A stretch of DNA of 64,000 nt from Nostoc sp. UHCC 0870 (GTDB lineage Bacteria > Cyanobacteriota > Cyanobacteriia > Cyanobacteriales > Nostocaceae): NCBI RefSeq assembly GCF_022063185.1, contig NZ_CP091913.1:2667501-2731500 (forward strand). Direction: 5' to 3'. Positions 27,581 to 35,878 of the stretch are shown one piece after another (position 1 is the first letter of the stretch; every line of letters starts with the position of its first letter). The notes under the pieces are model-generated. The model worked only from the letters and a program-made list of their open reading frames with translations. It was not told the DNA's origin and did not search any database. The position numbers were made by a program, and so were the translations under genes.

Positions 27581-28648
27581 ATGGGACTCACGATTGGTCT
27601 AGTAAATACCTATTCAACTTTAAATATTGGTGATGCAGCAATTTACAGTGCCTTAACTGCCCTAGCAGATGATGCTCAAGTTGTAGCTAAATTCCAAGAC
27701 TTAGAACCAGAGGACATTCCAGGTTTACAGCTTGTCCCTGAAATGAGACAGTGTGACGGCTATATTAGCGTAGGCGGCGATATATTCAACAATGCCCGCG
27801 AAAGTTTAATTACCAAAGCCTTCATTCGTAATTTACTGCAATTACAGCGATCGCCCCAAAAAACATTTTTATTTGGACAATCAATCCCGCGATCGTGTCA
27901 TGGCCTAAGTTTTCAGGCCTTAGCGTTTTGCTTACGTCGCTTGGCTGCGGTTTGCGTCCGAGATGCCCAAAGCCATCAACGCTTAACCCAAGCTGGAGTA
28001 TCAGCAATTCTATCCTTTGATGTCGCCTTCACCCTCTCAGTTAGTGAAACAGCCAAACAAACAGCCAGAGAAATCCTTCAAACATTAGAAATCGAACCAG
28101 AAACAGCCGCCTTAATTTCCCTCCGCGCCTTTGACTCAATGTACAGCCATGACAATCAAAAATTTCAACATCAATTAATTACCCTCAGCCGCAACTGCCA
28201 AAAACAAGGATATCAACCCGTATTACTAATTCAATCTAAAGCCTACGGAGCAGATAACGACCTAGCAGTAGCAGAACAAATCGCCCAACAAGTACCAGGA
28301 CTCAAAATTTTCAACCCCTTTGGAGTAACCAATACAATACCCACATGGCAACTAGTCATGGGTGCATTAGCGATTAGTCGCCTAATAGTCGCCATACGTT
28401 ATCACACAGCAGTATTAGCCCTAGCAAGCGGCAGAACGCCCTTTAACTTGTACTATTCCAACAAAGGCAAAGACCTAACCCAACGCTTAGACATTCCTGG
28501 GTGCAACCTCAAAGACTTTAACCCCGATAACTGTATGGATGCGATCGCCGCCACAGCCACCACCACCTTCAACCATCAAACAATTCGCCAACAAGTCCAA
28601 CAAGACTTCCACCAATGCTATAACCAAGCACTCAAAAACTCAAAATAA
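27581..28648 (+). CDS. Polysaccharide pyruvyl transferase family protein
   Basis: A 355-residue protein with the pyruvyl-transferase fold: N-terminal IGLVNTYSTLNIGDAAIYSAL, GGDIFNNARES, FLFGQSIPRS, VCVRDAQSHQRL and, late, AVIRYHTAVLALASG-like (IVAIRYHTAVLALASGRTPF). These enzymes add a ketal pyruvate from phosphoenolpyruvate to a sugar and make the polymer anionic. First gene of the plus-strand EPS operon. Donor and sugar are inferred. Confidence 0.8.
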   Translation: MGLTIGLVNTYSTLNIGDAAIYSALTALADDAQVVAKFQDLEPEDIPGLQLVPEMRQCDGYISVGGDIFNNARESLITKAFIRNLLQLQRSPQKTFLFGQSIPRSCHGLSFQALAFCLRRLAAVCVRDAQSHQRLTQAGVSAILSFDVAFTLSVSETAKQTAREILQTLEIEPETAALISLRAFDSMYSHDNQKFQHQLITLSRNCQKQGYQPVLLIQSKAYGADNDLAVAEQIAQQVPGLKIFNPFGVTNTIPTWQLVMGALAISRLIVAIRYHTAVLALASGRTPFNLYYSNKGKDLTQRLDIPGCNLKDFNPDNCMDAIAATATTTFNHQTIRQQVQQDFHQCYNQALKNSK

Positions 28649-28702
28649 CTCCTCATTCTCCCTCTCTGCGCCTCTGCGTGAACCAATCCCCCCCCCACCA
28701 AA

Positions 28703-29110
28703 ATGAAACCAAAAATTTCCCACCTCATAGGCGGTCAAGGAATGGGCTTGACCAAAAACCGATTACTACCGCCTGAAAAAATCGCCCTAATTCAGTCCTC
28801 CAGAATTGTAGATAATTTCTTAGCTGTTCCCCCCAAACCCAGGCTTATAGATCAACCATTCATCATCGGTGTATATGGAAGATTCTGCTTTCAAAAAGGC
28901 TTTGATATCTTAATCGATGCCGTCAATCAACTATCTAATCGACTTATACCACCAAGAAATCCAGTAGCACTAGCGAAAGCAATTCAGGAATTAGTTGATT
29001 TACCTGCTGCTGAATTAGCCCAGATGGGAGAACAGGGAAAAGCTTCTGCTATCAATGCTTGGGATAGTTACATATCTAACTGGCAACAGCTACTAGAGGC
29101 GGTGACATGA
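28703..29110 (+). pseudogene. Internally deleted glycosyltransferase (GT4-like)
   Basis: A 135-residue frame contains PFIIGVYGRFCFQKGFDIL, the start of a GT4 C-terminal domain. It then jumps from DAVNQLSNR to LIPPRNPVALAKAIQELVDL, the end of such a domain. The donor-site segment between them (around 100 residues, including the usual E-x7-E) is missing, and the N-terminal domain is nearly absent. It is therefore a decayed gene. Its TGA overlaps the flippase start as ATGA, so it may still be translated as a coupling frame. Confidence 0.72.
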
Positions 29111-30384
29111 AAGCGATCGCCAAAACTTTAGCAGTCTTCAAACAAGACCGCTTCGTGCGTAATATTGGCTGGATGGGGGCTTCCGAGTTAGTTATTCGGG
29201 TATTTCGCCTGTTTACTACAGTCATTCTGGCGCGGTTTCTCAGTGCGGAAGATTATGGACTCGCCGCAATTGTTCTGACTACTTACGAATTTATTCGCGT
29301 GTTTACCCGTAATGGGATTGCAGACAAAATAGTCCAAGCCGATGCTAGCGAGGTAGAAGAGTTATGTCGTACCGCCTTCGGGTTGAATTGGGTAATTGCT
29401 GGGGTGTTATTTATCGTGCAGTGTTTAGCATCATTAGCGATCGCACAATTTTACGGTAACTCAAATTTAATTTTACCCATTTGTCTGATTGCGATTACAT
29501 ATCTGATTTATCCCCTAGCAATGGTGCAAACAGCCTTAATCAGAAGGGAAAACCGCCTGAATATTTTGGCTTTGATTAGTTCTGTGCAAGTATCTACAGA
29601 CAACGTTTTAACGGCGATTTTTGCCCTTTCTGGCTGGGGAATGTGGGCGATTATTCTGCCTAAGTTTTTAGTAGCCCCCATCTGGATTATTCTCACCTTT
29701 AAATATCATCCCTGGCGCATGACTCAATCTGTCACCTTCGCTAAATGGCGACAGATTACATCTTTCGCTAGTCGCATCCTTGGTGTCGAATTACTCACCA
29801 TTTTTAGAGAAAACATAGATTATCTGTTAATTGGTCGTTTCCTTGGTTTAGAAGCTTTAGGTGTTTATTATTTTGCATTTAATGCCGGATTAGGCATGAG
29901 TTTAAGTGTAATAAATGCTATACGGCTTTCGTTATTCTCCGACCTGTGCAACCTCAACTCTCAGCCCGTGTTATTCGCCCAACGTTATCTGCAAAGTCTG
30001 CGGAAAATCGCGTTTATGATTGTGCCTTTAGTCGTGTTGCAATCGAGTTTAGCACCTTTCTACATTCCCCTAATATTTGGGCAGAAATGGGTAGAAAGAG
30101 GTGCTGTACCCATTTTAATGCTGATTTGTTGTTCAGCCCTATCCCGTCCCTTTGCTGATGCAGCTTCGTTAATGTTCCGCGCCTTTGGTCAGACACAAAT
30201 TGAATTGCGTTGGAATCTGATGTTTACGGTGTGTTTGGCTACGGGGATTTGGGTAGGGACACAATGGGGGATTTTAGGAGCTGCGATCGCAGTTATGGCA
30301 ACCCATTTAATTCTCCAACCAATTTACACTATTTGGGCAACTCAGCACACTTTCAATAGTTCAAAGTTCAAAGCTCAAACTTAG
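29107..30384 (+). CDS. Polysaccharide flippase, Wzx-like
   Basis: A 425-residue membrane protein of the MOP/polysaccharide-synthase family: FVRNIGWMGASELVIRVFRL, LARFLSAEDYGLAAIVLTTY and about 12 hydrophobic segments. It should flip lipid-linked repeat units across the inner membrane. The ATG overlaps the previous stop. A 30-bp CGCAGAGG repeat follows. Confidence 0.85.
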   Translation: MKAIAKTLAVFKQDRFVRNIGWMGASELVIRVFRLFTTVILARFLSAEDYGLAAIVLTTYEFIRVFTRNGIADKIVQADASEVEELCRTAFGLNWVIAGVLFIVQCLASLAIAQFYGNSNLILPICLIAITYLIYPLAMVQTALIRRENRLNILALISSVQVSTDNVLTAIFALSGWGMWAIILPKFLVAPIWIILTFKYHPWRMTQSVTFAKWRQITSFASRILGVELLTIFRENIDYLLIGRFLGLEALGVYYFAFNAGLGMSLSVINAIRLSLFSDLCNLNSQPVLFAQRYLQSLRKIAFMIVPLVVLQSSLAPFYIPLIFGQKWVERGAVPILMLICCSALSRPFADAASLMFRAFGQTQIELRWNLMFTVCLATGIWVGTQWGILGAAIAVMATHLILQPIYTIWATQHTFNSSKFKAQT

Positions 30385-30483
30385 GTTAAAAAGGTGGATT
30401 GAGGGGTGAATTTTAAACGCAGAGGGGCGCAAAGGTAAGCGCAGAGGTACGCGGAGAAGTTTCTGATTTGAGGAGGGGAAGGG

Positions 30484-31464
30484 ATGATAATTAGTAAGCC
30501 AATGGTATCGGTGATTATACCTGCTTATAATGCGGCTGAGTTTTTAGGGGCGGCGATCGCTTCTGTACAAAAACAGACTTTCTCTGATTGGGAGTTATTG
30601 ATTATTAATGATGGATCTACGGATGACAGTGTGGCAATTATCGGAGAATATCAAACTATAGATGACCGTATTCATCTAATCAATCAACTCAATCAGGGTG
30701 TTTCTACTGCCCGCAATCTGGGAGTAGAAAAAAGTCGAGGTCAATTCCTGGCTTTTCTCGATGCAGATGATCAGTGGCTACCAAACAAGCTCTACCAACA
30801 CCTGAAGCATTTTCAATCTCATCCCCAGTTAGGGGTAAGCTTTTCTCAGGTGGAAATCCTTAATCAAGCGGGTGAACCAACCGGACAGGTTTCTAGTTCC
30901 CGTTTAAGTAATTTAAAACCAGAATACTTTCTTTCAGAAAACCCCACTACGACAACTTCTAATTGGGTAGTGCGTCGGGAAGTCTTTCATCAGGTGGGAG
31001 GCTTTTGTAAAGACATGAGTTTTTCTGAGGATTTGGAATGGTTGCTGAGAGTTAGTTGTACTGATTGGGAAGTTGCAGGTATTGACGAGGTTTTGACTCG
31101 GTATCGTACTAGTTCTGGTGGGCTTTCATCTAATTTATATCACATGGAAGCAGGTTGGAATCAACTTGTGGACAGGGCGAGAGTTTATGCACCTGCGTTA
31201 GTTGAGCGTCATTTTGCTTTGGCTCAGGCTGTGCATTTGCGTTATCTGGCTCGGCGGGCTTTTCGTCTGGGAGTACCTGCTGATGTGGGGGTTGATTTTA
31301 TGACTCGCGCTTTGCGTTCTGATTGGCGGTTGTTGGTTTATGAGCCTCGGCGGAGTTTTTTAACTCTGGTGGCTGTGTTGGGGGTGTGGTTGATGGAGGG
31401 GATTTTTGCACGCAGTAGACGCTTTGCGGCTTCCCGCAGGGTGGCGCGGAGGCGCAGAGAGTAA
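30484..31464 (+). CDS. Family 2 glycosyltransferase
   Basis: A 326-residue GT2 protein. Nucleotide-sugar motifs are VSVIIPAYNAAEFLG, INDGSTDDS, ARNLGVEKSRGQFLAFLDADD (the DxD) and, later, EDLEWLLRVS. GGAGGGG precedes the ATG by 5 bases. The last residues (FARSRRFAASRRVARRRRE) are encoded by a dispersed repeat (CGCTTTGCGGCTTCCCGCAG) and are probably not part of the original fold. The sugar is unknown. Confidence 0.85.
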   Translation: MIISKPMVSVIIPAYNAAEFLGAAIASVQKQTFSDWELLIINDGSTDDSVAIIGEYQTIDDRIHLINQLNQGVSTARNLGVEKSRGQFLAFLDADDQWLPNKLYQHLKHFQSHPQLGVSFSQVEILNQAGEPTGQVSSSRLSNLKPEYFLSENPTTTTSNWVVRREVFHQVGGFCKDMSFSEDLEWLLRVSCTDWEVAGIDEVLTRYRTSSGGLSSNLYHMEAGWNQLVDRARVYAPALVERHFALAQAVHLRYLARRAFRLGVPADVGVDFMTRALRSDWRLLVYEPRRSFLTLVAVLGVWLMEGIFARSRRFAASRRVARRRRE

Positions 31465-31494
31465 GAGTTGAGAAGAGTTAATTACGAATTAGTT

Positions 31495-32523
31495 ATGAAA
31501 GTATCTGTAATTATTCCGGTTTATAATTCTGCGGGTTCTGTGGCTGAAACTTTGCGATCGGTTTTGGCGCAGACATTTAAGGATTTTGAAATTATTATTG
31601 TTGATGATGGTTGCACAGATAAGAGTATTGAGATTTGTCAGCAATTTGATGATGGGCGGATACAATTTGTTCATCAACGGAATCGGGGCTTGGCTGGGGC
31701 GAGAAATACCGGGATTCGTCACGCACAAGGGGAATATTTGGCTTTTGTTGATAGTGATGATTTATGGCTACCGGAGAAGTTAGCGAAGCACGTTGATCAT
31801 TTTGAACGTTCATCTACGGTGGGTGTGAGTTTTTCTCGTTCTAGTTTTATTGATGATCAGGGTCAACCTCTGGGAATTTATCAAATGCCTAAGTTGACTG
31901 ATATTACACCAGAATATTTGTTCTGTCGTAATCCTATCAGTAATGGTTCTTCGGTGGTTATTCGCAGAGATGTTTTGCGAGAGATTAAGTTTCAGGAGAA
32001 TCTCTATGGTGAAGTGGAAGACTTTTACTTTGACGATCGCTTCCGTCAATCTGAAGATATTGAATGCTGGCTCAGGATTGCTCTGCAAACTAACTGGAAA
32101 ATCGAAGGTATAGCGGAAGCTTTGACTCTTTATCGGGTGAATATGGGGGGTTTATCAGCCAATATTATCAAGCAATATGAATCTTGGGAGCAGATTCTGG
32201 TGAAAACTCAGGTCTATAATCCTGAATTTGTGGAAAAATGGGGTAATAAGGCTAGAGCCTATCAACTACGGTATTTAGCCAGGAGAGCAACCAGACAGCG
32301 ATCGCCTAAAATTGCTGTCAGTCTATTACACCAAGCTTTGAAAATACACTGGCGGATTCTTTTAGAAGAACCTCGCCGCACATTAATCTCTTGTGGTGCT
32401 GCATATTTACTCTGGATTTTACCCCAATCTGCTTACCAGTGGTTAGAAAAATTGATGATGCAAATCACTGGTACAAGTCAAAAACGACGTATCCAGCATG
32501 AACAAGTTAAGAGTGCTGAGTAA
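31495..32523 (+). CDS. Family 2 glycosyltransferase
   Basis: A 342-residue GT2 protein paralogous to its neighbour (VSVIIPVYNSAGSVAETLRS; VDDGCTDKSIEI; DSDDLWLPEKL; EDIECWLRIAL). The open frame reaches a TTG at 31468, but the ATG at 31495 gives the standard N-terminus. The pair probably arose by tandem duplication and adds successive sugars of the repeat unit. A tandem-repeat array covers its last bases. Confidence 0.86.
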   Translation: MKVSVIIPVYNSAGSVAETLRSVLAQTFKDFEIIIVDDGCTDKSIEICQQFDDGRIQFVHQRNRGLAGARNTGIRHAQGEYLAFVDSDDLWLPEKLAKHVDHFERSSTVGVSFSRSSFIDDQGQPLGIYQMPKLTDITPEYLFCRNPISNGSSVVIRRDVLREIKFQENLYGEVEDFYFDDRFRQSEDIECWLRIALQTNWKIEGIAEALTLYRVNMGGLSANIIKQYESWEQILVKTQVYNPEFVEKWGNKARAYQLRYLARRATRQRSPKIAVSLLHQALKIHWRILLEEPRRTLISCGAAYLLWILPQSAYQWLEKLMMQITGTSQKRRIQHEQVKSAE

Positions 32524-32601
32524 TGAGTGATGAGTAATGAGTGATGAGTAATGAGTAATGAGTAATGAGTAATGAGTAATGAGTGATGAGTGATGAGTAA
32601 A
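32517..32601. repeat. AATGAGTGATGAGT tandem array
   Basis: Seven-base units AGTAATG and AGTGATG alternate about twelve times and begin inside the stop region of the GT2 gene. This is the same family as 17497-17598 and 37128-37240, on the other strand. Confidence 0.9.
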
Positions 32602-32646
32602 TATTCAGTCTGTAGATTATTCCTCTAGACTTTTGACTAATAAATA

Positions 32647-33114
32647 ATGGCCAAATCAACTATGAAAGTATTATTAGTTTGCTCTTCCGGTGGACATTTT
32701 AAAGGTCTTCAACAATTGCGTTCTTTTTGGGAAAATTATGATCGAGTTTGGGTGAGTTTTAATACAGCAACTACACAAGCTGCTCTGAATGAGGAAACGG
32801 TTTACTGGGCTTATAGTCCTACTAACCGCAATTTTCCTAATTTGCTGAGAAATTTATACTTAGCTTTTAAAGTCATTCGAGAAACTAAACCCGATCTAAT
32901 TGTCTCTACGGGGGCTGGTGTGGCTGTTCCCTTTTTGATTATGGGGAAACTCTTTGGTAGTCAGACAGTATTTATCGAATCTGTAACCCGGATTCATACT
33001 TTGAGTTTATCCGCCAGACTAGTTTTACCTTTTCTCAGTCTTCTATATGTGCAGTGGCCACAACTACAAGCCCGTTATCCTCAAGCTGAACTCATCAGTC
33101 CCCAAGAGAGTTAA
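32647..33114 (+). CDS. PssD / Alg14-like glycosyltransferase subunit
   Basis: A 155-residue protein of the Alg14/PssD family: KVLLVCSSGGHFKGLQQL, PDLIVSTGAGVAVPFLI, FIESVTRIHTLSLSARL. It anchors the catalytic PssE/Alg13 subunit at the membrane, and the two together form one glycosyltransferase. The partner follows at 33255 but has an in-frame stop. An array of repeats separates them. Confidence 0.82.
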   Translation: MAKSTMKVLLVCSSGGHFKGLQQLRSFWENYDRVWVSFNTATTQAALNEETVYWAYSPTNRNFPNLLRNLYLAFKVIRETKPDLIVSTGAGVAVPFLIMGKLFGSQTVFIESVTRIHTLSLSARLVLPFLSLLYVQWPQLQARYPQAELISPQES

Positions 33115-33147
33115 TCAATTCGTAATTCGTAATTCGTAATTCAAGCA

Positions 33148-33255
33148 TCCTCTTACACCCCCCTACACCCCTACACCCCTACATCCCTACACCCCCTACA
33201 CCCCTACACCCCTACATCCCTACACCCCCTACACCCCTACACCCCTACACCCCTA
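33148..33255. repeat. CCCCTACA tandem array between pssD and pssE
   Basis: About 12 imperfect octamers (CCCCTACA, CATCCCTA) preceded by ATTCGTA units at 33117-33142. It ends just at the pssE ATG, so the pssE leader is made of repeat sequence. No ribosome-binding site is apparent. Confidence 0.9.
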
Positions 33256-33758
33256 TGATTTTAGTCACTGTTGGCACAGAACAATACCCCTTTAATCGCC
33301 TCATGCACTGGATTGAGGTGTTATTACAAACTGAATTAATTTAAGAGGAAATTGTGGTTCAGTATGGGAACTCGACGATTTTACCGGCTGGTGCTAGGGT
33401 TTATCGTTTCCTCAAGGAAGAGAAGTTTCAAGACTTGATTCACAAAGCCCGAATTGTGATTGCACACTGTGGGGAAGGAACTTTACTGCTGTTGGATTCC
33501 CTGGATAAGCCTTATATTTTGGTTTCTCGCAGTCAGCAGTTTCAAGAACACGTTGATGATCATCAAGTAGAACTAGCTTTAGCATTATCCCAAATCAATG
33601 TTCCTGTTGCTTGGTCTCCTGGTGATTTGGTGCGATTTATTGATAACCCCAGACAAGTATCGGTTTCTGATGTGTCTCAGGCTTCAGCGATCGCACTTTG
33701 CAATAGTTTAGAAGACAGATTTGGTCAAACTTTCAATCAATTACAGGTAGGTGTATAA
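33255..33758 (+). pseudogene. PssE / Alg13-like subunit with in-frame stop
   Basis: The frame starting ATG at 33255 (MILVTVGTEQYPFNRLMHWI) is the normal PssE N-terminus. A TAA at 33342-33344 (codon 30) interrupts it. The same frame continues to 33758 without another stop, with conserved downstream features (QYGNSTILPAGARVYRFL; VIAHCGEGTLLLLDSLDKPY; QFQEHVDDHQVELALAL). It is thus a single nonsense mutation, or a sequence error, since nothing else is decayed. A new start at GTG 33354 would lack the nucleotide-binding start. Loss would disable the PssD-PssE transferase. Confidence 0.75.
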
Positions 33759-33760
33759 CA

Positions 33761-34762
33761 ATGGTAGTTTCTAATTCCAAGGCAAAATTAACTCTAGTTA
33801 CTACTCGCTTAAACAGCATTCTATTAGTACAGATGCCACCCCGATTAACTGTCCTAGAGGCGGTTGCTTTCCGGGAGATGTTTAAAAGTTTTTTGGAAGA
33901 CTCTACTATCAACAAAATTATCTTAGATTTTGGACAAACCACAATTATTGATAGTAGTGGTGTTGGTTCAATGATTACTAACCTCAAATTAGCACAGACT
34001 AAAAAGGTGGAATTAGTTCTGTGGAGTGTGAATGAGCAAGTTAAATTAGCCTTTGGCTTGGTAGGGTTGGATAAAATATTGAACATTGAAACCAATACAC
34101 AAGCAACTATCCCCACTCTCAACCGCAAGACAGACAAGCGTCCACCCGTAACCCATCCTTCGGTGCGATCGCCTGTCAAGCGTGCAGTTGATATTGTGGG
34201 TGCAATGATTGGGTTGGGTGTGACAGCCGTGTTATTTGTGCCGATTGCGATCGCTATTAAACTTGATAGTCCTGGGCCTATACTATTTAGCCAAACTCGC
34301 TGCGGTTGGATGGGACGGCGGTTTCGCATTTGGAAGTTTCGCTCAATGGTAACGAATGCAGAAGCCCTCAAAGCTACTATTGCTAACCAAGCTTCTGGTG
34401 CTTTCTTCAAGAATGATAATGACCCCAGAATTACCCGTGTAGGACGCTTTCTTCGCAAAACAAGCCTTGATGAATTTCCCCAATTTTGGAATATTCTCAC
34501 CGGAGATATGAGTTTAATTGGTACTCGTCCCCCAACTCCCGATGAGTTAGAACATTACGAGATTGAAAATTGGCAAAGGCTAGATGTTAGACCTGGACTC
34601 AGTGGCGAATGGCAAGTTAATGGTCGCTCAAAAATTCGTGATTTTGAGGATGTAATTAAACTAGATTTACGCTATCAAGATAATTGGAGCTTGCTTTATG
34701 ATTTCAAACTAATTTTGAAAACAATAATTGTTGTCTTCAACAAAGATTCAGGGGCAGTATAA
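33761..34762 (+). CDS. STAS domain fused to a bacterial sugar (phosphoglycosyl) transferase
   Basis: A 333-residue fusion. Residues 1-105 form a STAS domain (anti-sigma-antagonist type) with IIDSSGVGSMI, where S65 aligns with the phosphorylated Ser58 of SpoIIAA. Residues 135-333 are a sugar transferase of the WbaP C-terminal type: one re-entrant hydrophobic segment (about 144-166), then SPGPILFSQTRCGWMGRRF, KFRSM, SLDEFPQFWNIL (Asp-Glu dyad), GTRPPTPDE and RPGLSGEWQVNGRS. Such enzymes transfer sugar phosphate to undecaprenyl phosphate and start repeat-unit synthesis. The four-helix WbaP membrane region is absent. RsbW-like and STAS genes follow, so Ser phosphorylation may control this enzyme (inference). 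Confidence 0.85.
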   Translation: MVVSNSKAKLTLVTTRLNSILLVQMPPRLTVLEAVAFREMFKSFLEDSTINKIILDFGQTTIIDSSGVGSMITNLKLAQTKKVELVLWSVNEQVKLAFGLVGLDKILNIETNTQATIPTLNRKTDKRPPVTHPSVRSPVKRAVDIVGAMIGLGVTAVLFVPIAIAIKLDSPGPILFSQTRCGWMGRRFRIWKFRSMVTNAEALKATIANQASGAFFKNDNDPRITRVGRFLRKTSLDEFPQFWNILTGDMSLIGTRPPTPDELEHYEIENWQRLDVRPGLSGEWQVNGRSKIRDFEDVIKLDLRYQDNWSLLYDFKLILKTIIVVFNKDSGAV

Positions 34763-34768
34763 ACATTA

Positions 34769-35239
34769 ATGAAAATAGATGTATTGATCCATAATTCTAG
34801 ACTACAAGTTGCCAGTAACCTTGACGCAATGGCAACAATTGTAGAATGGTTTGAGCAATTCAACCACACACCAGTAACTTATCAATTGTGGCTAGAAGCC
34901 CAAACTGCTGTAATTGAAGGTTTTACCAATGTGGTACGCCATGCCCATAGCCATCTAAGTCCTGAAACCCCTGTGGATTTGACCGTAAAAATATCTCAGG
35001 AATTTTTTGAGATTTGCATTTGGGATCAAGGCGATATTTTTGATTTCGAGCTGGCTTTAGAAAATTTCCATCAAGAAGTTAGCGATCGCACATTTAACCC
35101 CTTAGACCATGAAGCTCATTGGGGGTGTATCTTCTTACTAAAGCTTAGAAAAGAATATGAATGGATCATTAGTTATACTCGTGAATCTGGAGACATAAAT
35201 TGTCTATTGCTGAAGAAAAAGCTAGTTATTAATCATTAG
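34769..35239 (+). CDS. RsbW-like anti-sigma/STAS kinase (HATPase)
   Basis: A 156-residue GHKL ATPase of the SpoIIAB/RsbW type. Its N-box is EGFTNVVRHAH and its G1-like box WDQGDIFDF. Such kinases phosphorylate STAS partners on a Ser and sequester a target. It lies six bases after the STAS-transferase gene and 33 bp before a STAS gene, an arrangement like the partner-switching sets described in Nostoc. It probably phosphorylates the two adjacent STAS domains. No sigma factor lies adjacent; a SigF-type gene is at 57133. Confidence 0.8.
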   Translation: MKIDVLIHNSRLQVASNLDAMATIVEWFEQFNHTPVTYQLWLEAQTAVIEGFTNVVRHAHSHLSPETPVDLTVKISQEFFEICIWDQGDIFDFELALENFHQEVSDRTFNPLDHEAHWGCIFLLKLRKEYEWIISYTRESGDINCLLLKKKLVINH

Positions 35240-35272
35240 TCAAGAGACAGGGGAAAATAGCAAGGATAGAGT

Positions 35273-35620
35273 ATGGATTACAAATTACAATTCAAAGTGA
35301 TTCAGCCTCGTGGAATTTTTAATGGAAGAAAAGGTAAAAAACTTTATCAAGAAGTGATAGAGATTATTCAATCAGGTATAAATACAGTTCTGATTGATTT
35401 CAAAGAAATTACCTTTATGGATAGTTCTGGATTTGGAACTCTGCTTTTGACACTGAAAACAGTTCGACAAAAAGAGGGAAGACTGGTTTTTTCTTCACTC
35501 AATGATCAAATTAGGATGATTCTAGACCTTAGTGACACAGCAAGGGTTTTTGAAGTATTTCCCGATCAGGCATCTTTTACCCAGACATTAGCTCAAAAAC
35601 AAGAGGTGATAGGTAAGTAG
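35273..35620 (+). CDS. STAS-domain anti-sigma-factor antagonist-like protein
   Basis: A 115-residue free-standing STAS protein with the phosphoacceptor region ITFMDSSGFGTLLL; S51 aligns with SpoIIAA Ser58. Length is normal for the family. It ends the EPS operon and is likely a competing partner for the adjacent HATPase. Confidence 0.82.
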   Translation: MDYKLQFKVIQPRGIFNGRKGKKLYQEVIEIIQSGINTVLIDFKEITFMDSSGFGTLLLTLKTVRQKEGRLVFSSLNDQIRMILDLSDTARVFEVFPDQASFTQTLAQKQEVIGK

Positions 35621-35657
35621 TAGTCCATCAAATTTGAATTGAGGGATAAGAAAGTTT

Positions 35658-35837
35658 GTAGTAAGGACTTTAGTCCTGATTTTTCTAGGACTTACGCAAT
35701 TGGCATATTTTTTACGTAGGGTGTGTGACGCTGCGAAAGTATTTAAACGTAGTGATAAGACTTACAGCGTCACGCACCAACTATCGATCGTGACACTTGC
35801 GTAAGTCCTGTTTTCTAAGGACTAAAGTCCTTACTAC
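35658..35837. repeat. GTAGTAAGGAC palindrome interrupted by a miniature element
   Basis: The 50-bp palindrome found intact at 14945-14994 and 23387-23436 is split here after GATTTTTCTA by a 123-bp insertion. The sequence resumes as TTTTCTAAGGACTAAAG and completes the palindrome at 35837. The bases TTTTCTA occur on both sides (35681-35687 and 35811-35817), like a target-site duplication. Confidence 0.85.
35688..35810. mobile_element. Miniature inverted-repeat element (GGACTTACGCAA ends)
   Basis: Terminal inverted repeats GGACTTACGCAA and TTGCGTAAGTCC bound a 123-bp element with a second inner inverted repeat (GTGTGTGACGCTG with CAGCGTCACGCAC). It has no coding capacity, so it must have been moved by a transposase in trans. 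A diverged copy in reverse orientation is at 56529-56689. Confidence 0.85.
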
Positions 35838-35878
35838 GAAACGTCAAATGCTTATATTAAATATTTATAACTAGTAAA

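Noticed and set aside
33733..34500. 255-codon minus-strand frame
   Set aside because: Lies antisense to pssE and the STAS-transferase gene, whose domain motifs are clear. Its translation shows no known fold.
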